NCBI GenBank assembly: GCA_030600725.1 | Contig: JAUVLN010000018.1 | Span: forward strand, 1 to 15,154 | Length of the DNA: 15,154 nucleotides | Direction: 5' to 3' | DNA from: Thermoplasmatota archaeon | GTDB lineage: Archaea; Thermoplasmatota; Penumbrarchaeia; Penumbrarchaeales; Penumbrarchaeaceae | In this document: in pieces, positions 14,443-15,154 of the stretch | Numbering within the stretch: position 1 is the stretch's first letter | How the letters are laid out: each line of letters starts with the position of its first letter | Program-made: the position numbers and the translations under genes | The notes under the pieces: generated by a model | Told to the model about the DNA's origin: nothing | What the model saw: only the letters and a program-made list of their open reading frames with translations | The model's database searches: none

Positions 14443-15154
14443 ATGGGATTGATCGATAAGCTAAAAGGTGATAATCCGAGCGTGGTGGGAGGATCCACCT
14501 ATAACTGGGATAATAAAGGCGGGGATGTTATCTACAAGATACCAAAGAACATCGTTTGGAACGACAATGTGGTCGTCAGGGAGGATGAATATGCGATCTT
14601 CTTCAGGGATGGAAAGGCTCTAAAGGTATTCGATAGGCCTGGAAGATTCGCACTGACAACCCAGAATATCGCAACCTGGGGAATTGCGGATAGATTCCAG
14701 AACCTGACCGGGATAAGGCAGATAGGTGAGATATATTACCTTCAGAAAAGGGAGATGAGAGGAAAATTCGGAACAAAAGAGCCGATAACCTTCAGGGATA
14801 CTGATTTCGGGATGGTAAGGGTGAGGGTATTCGGTCAGTATGCATACAAGGTAACAGATCCCCTTCTATTCATAACCCAGTTCATAGGTACGGAAAATCT
14901 AGGTACAACTGCCCAGATAATCGATTGGTTCAGGGACCAGATCGTAATGTCATTGAATGACATACTGGGAGAGTTGAAAAGAGACAAGAACATGGGCATA
15001 ATCGACGTAGCCGCATATCTGGAGGAGATCGAGCAGATCGTACTTTCAAGGATAACGGATGATACGGGAAGATACGGGGTGGAGATCACCAAGATAACAG
15101 GGCTCAATTTCAACCTTCCGGAAAAGATACAGGAGGCGGTTGATAAAAGAGGGG
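14443..15154 (+). CDS. SPFH (band 7) domain protein of the YdjI / virion-core-like family, 3'-truncated by the window
   Basis: The first 237 residues are visible. The N-terminus MGLIDKLKGD is amphipathic rather than a membrane span, as in YdjI-type SPFH proteins (COG4260 type). A beta-rich stretch gives NVVVREDEYAIFFRDGKA (42-59), then RPGRFALTTQN. The motif FGTKEPITFRDTDFGMVRVR (109-128) is the most diagnostic for the family. The SPFH alpha/beta part follows, with FGQYAYKVTDP and a helical region from about 145. Relatives often end in a C-terminal zinc ribbon, which would lie off the window. They form membrane-associated oligomers linked to envelope stress or membrane fluidity. gaggtgg (14431-14437) precedes the ATG by 5 nt. 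It pairs with the coiled-coil gene upstream. Confidence 0.88.
   Translation, partial: MGLIDKLKGDNPSVVGGSTYNWDNKGGDVIYKIPKNIVWNDNVVVREDEYAIFFRDGKALKVFDRPGRFALTTQNIATWGIADRFQNLTGIRQIGEIYYLQKREMRGKFGTKEPITFRDTDFGMVRVRVFGQYAYKVTDPLLFITQFIGTENLGTTAQIIDWFRDQIVMSLNDILGELKRDKNMGIIDVAAYLEEIEQIVLSRITDDTGRYGVEITKITGLNFNLPEKIQEAVDKRG

Overview
The window looks like chromosomal DNA of a euryarchaeal-type archaeon, most likely from the Thermoplasmatota; that rank is an inference. Support for archaea: a FEN-1 flap endonuclease with a C-terminal PIP box, TATA-type promoters placed about 25 bp upstream of starts (some apparently leaderless), a tRNA gene with no encoded CCA, a split glycine dehydrogenase (GcvPB), and an AroD-AroE-like fusion. 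No plasmid, phage or CRISPR genes are visible.

Layout. (1) 1-1235: 3' part of gcvPB, closed by a hairpin/T-tract terminator. (2) 1333-3150: a 605-residue AroD-AroE-like fusion whose catalytic positions look degenerate in both halves. (3) 3159-4019, minus: a secreted or membrane protein with three cytoplasmic zinc ribbons, sharing a compact divergent promoter with fen1 (4094-5113). (4) 5122-6996, minus: a POT-like (proton-dependent oligopeptide transporter) MFS protein with an unusual C-terminal domain. (5) 7084-7371, minus: acylphosphatase, divergent from (6) nifJ (7537-11052), a full-length single-chain pyruvate:ferredoxin oxidoreductase of the type common in bacteria. (7) 11436-13196: a second POT-like transporter, paralogous to the first, including the same C-terminal domain. 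(8) 13688-13761, minus: tRNA-Val(CAC). (9) 13896-14429 and 14443-end: a coiled-coil protein and a YdjI-like SPFH protein, apparently one operon.

The most unusual part is the non-coding DNA around the second transporter. An ungapped 98-bp direct repeat (about 84% identical) lies on both sides of the gene. Each copy sits in a larger element bounded by inverted GC-rich arms (tgggcccgcccgga / tccgggcgggccca) enclosing inner stem-loops. Two more elements with the same outer arms but different inner hairpins lie between the transporter and tRNA-Val. The outer arm is identical to the 3' end of that tRNA gene, and one arm also carries its T-loop. This array could be a family of tRNA-derived miniature elements, a set of integration scars, or structured RNAs. 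I do not recognise it as a described family.

The genes otherwise mix central metabolism (glycine cleavage, pyruvate oxidation, aromatic amino acid synthesis), replication and repair, peptide or metabolite transport, and membrane maintenance, with no single shared pathway.
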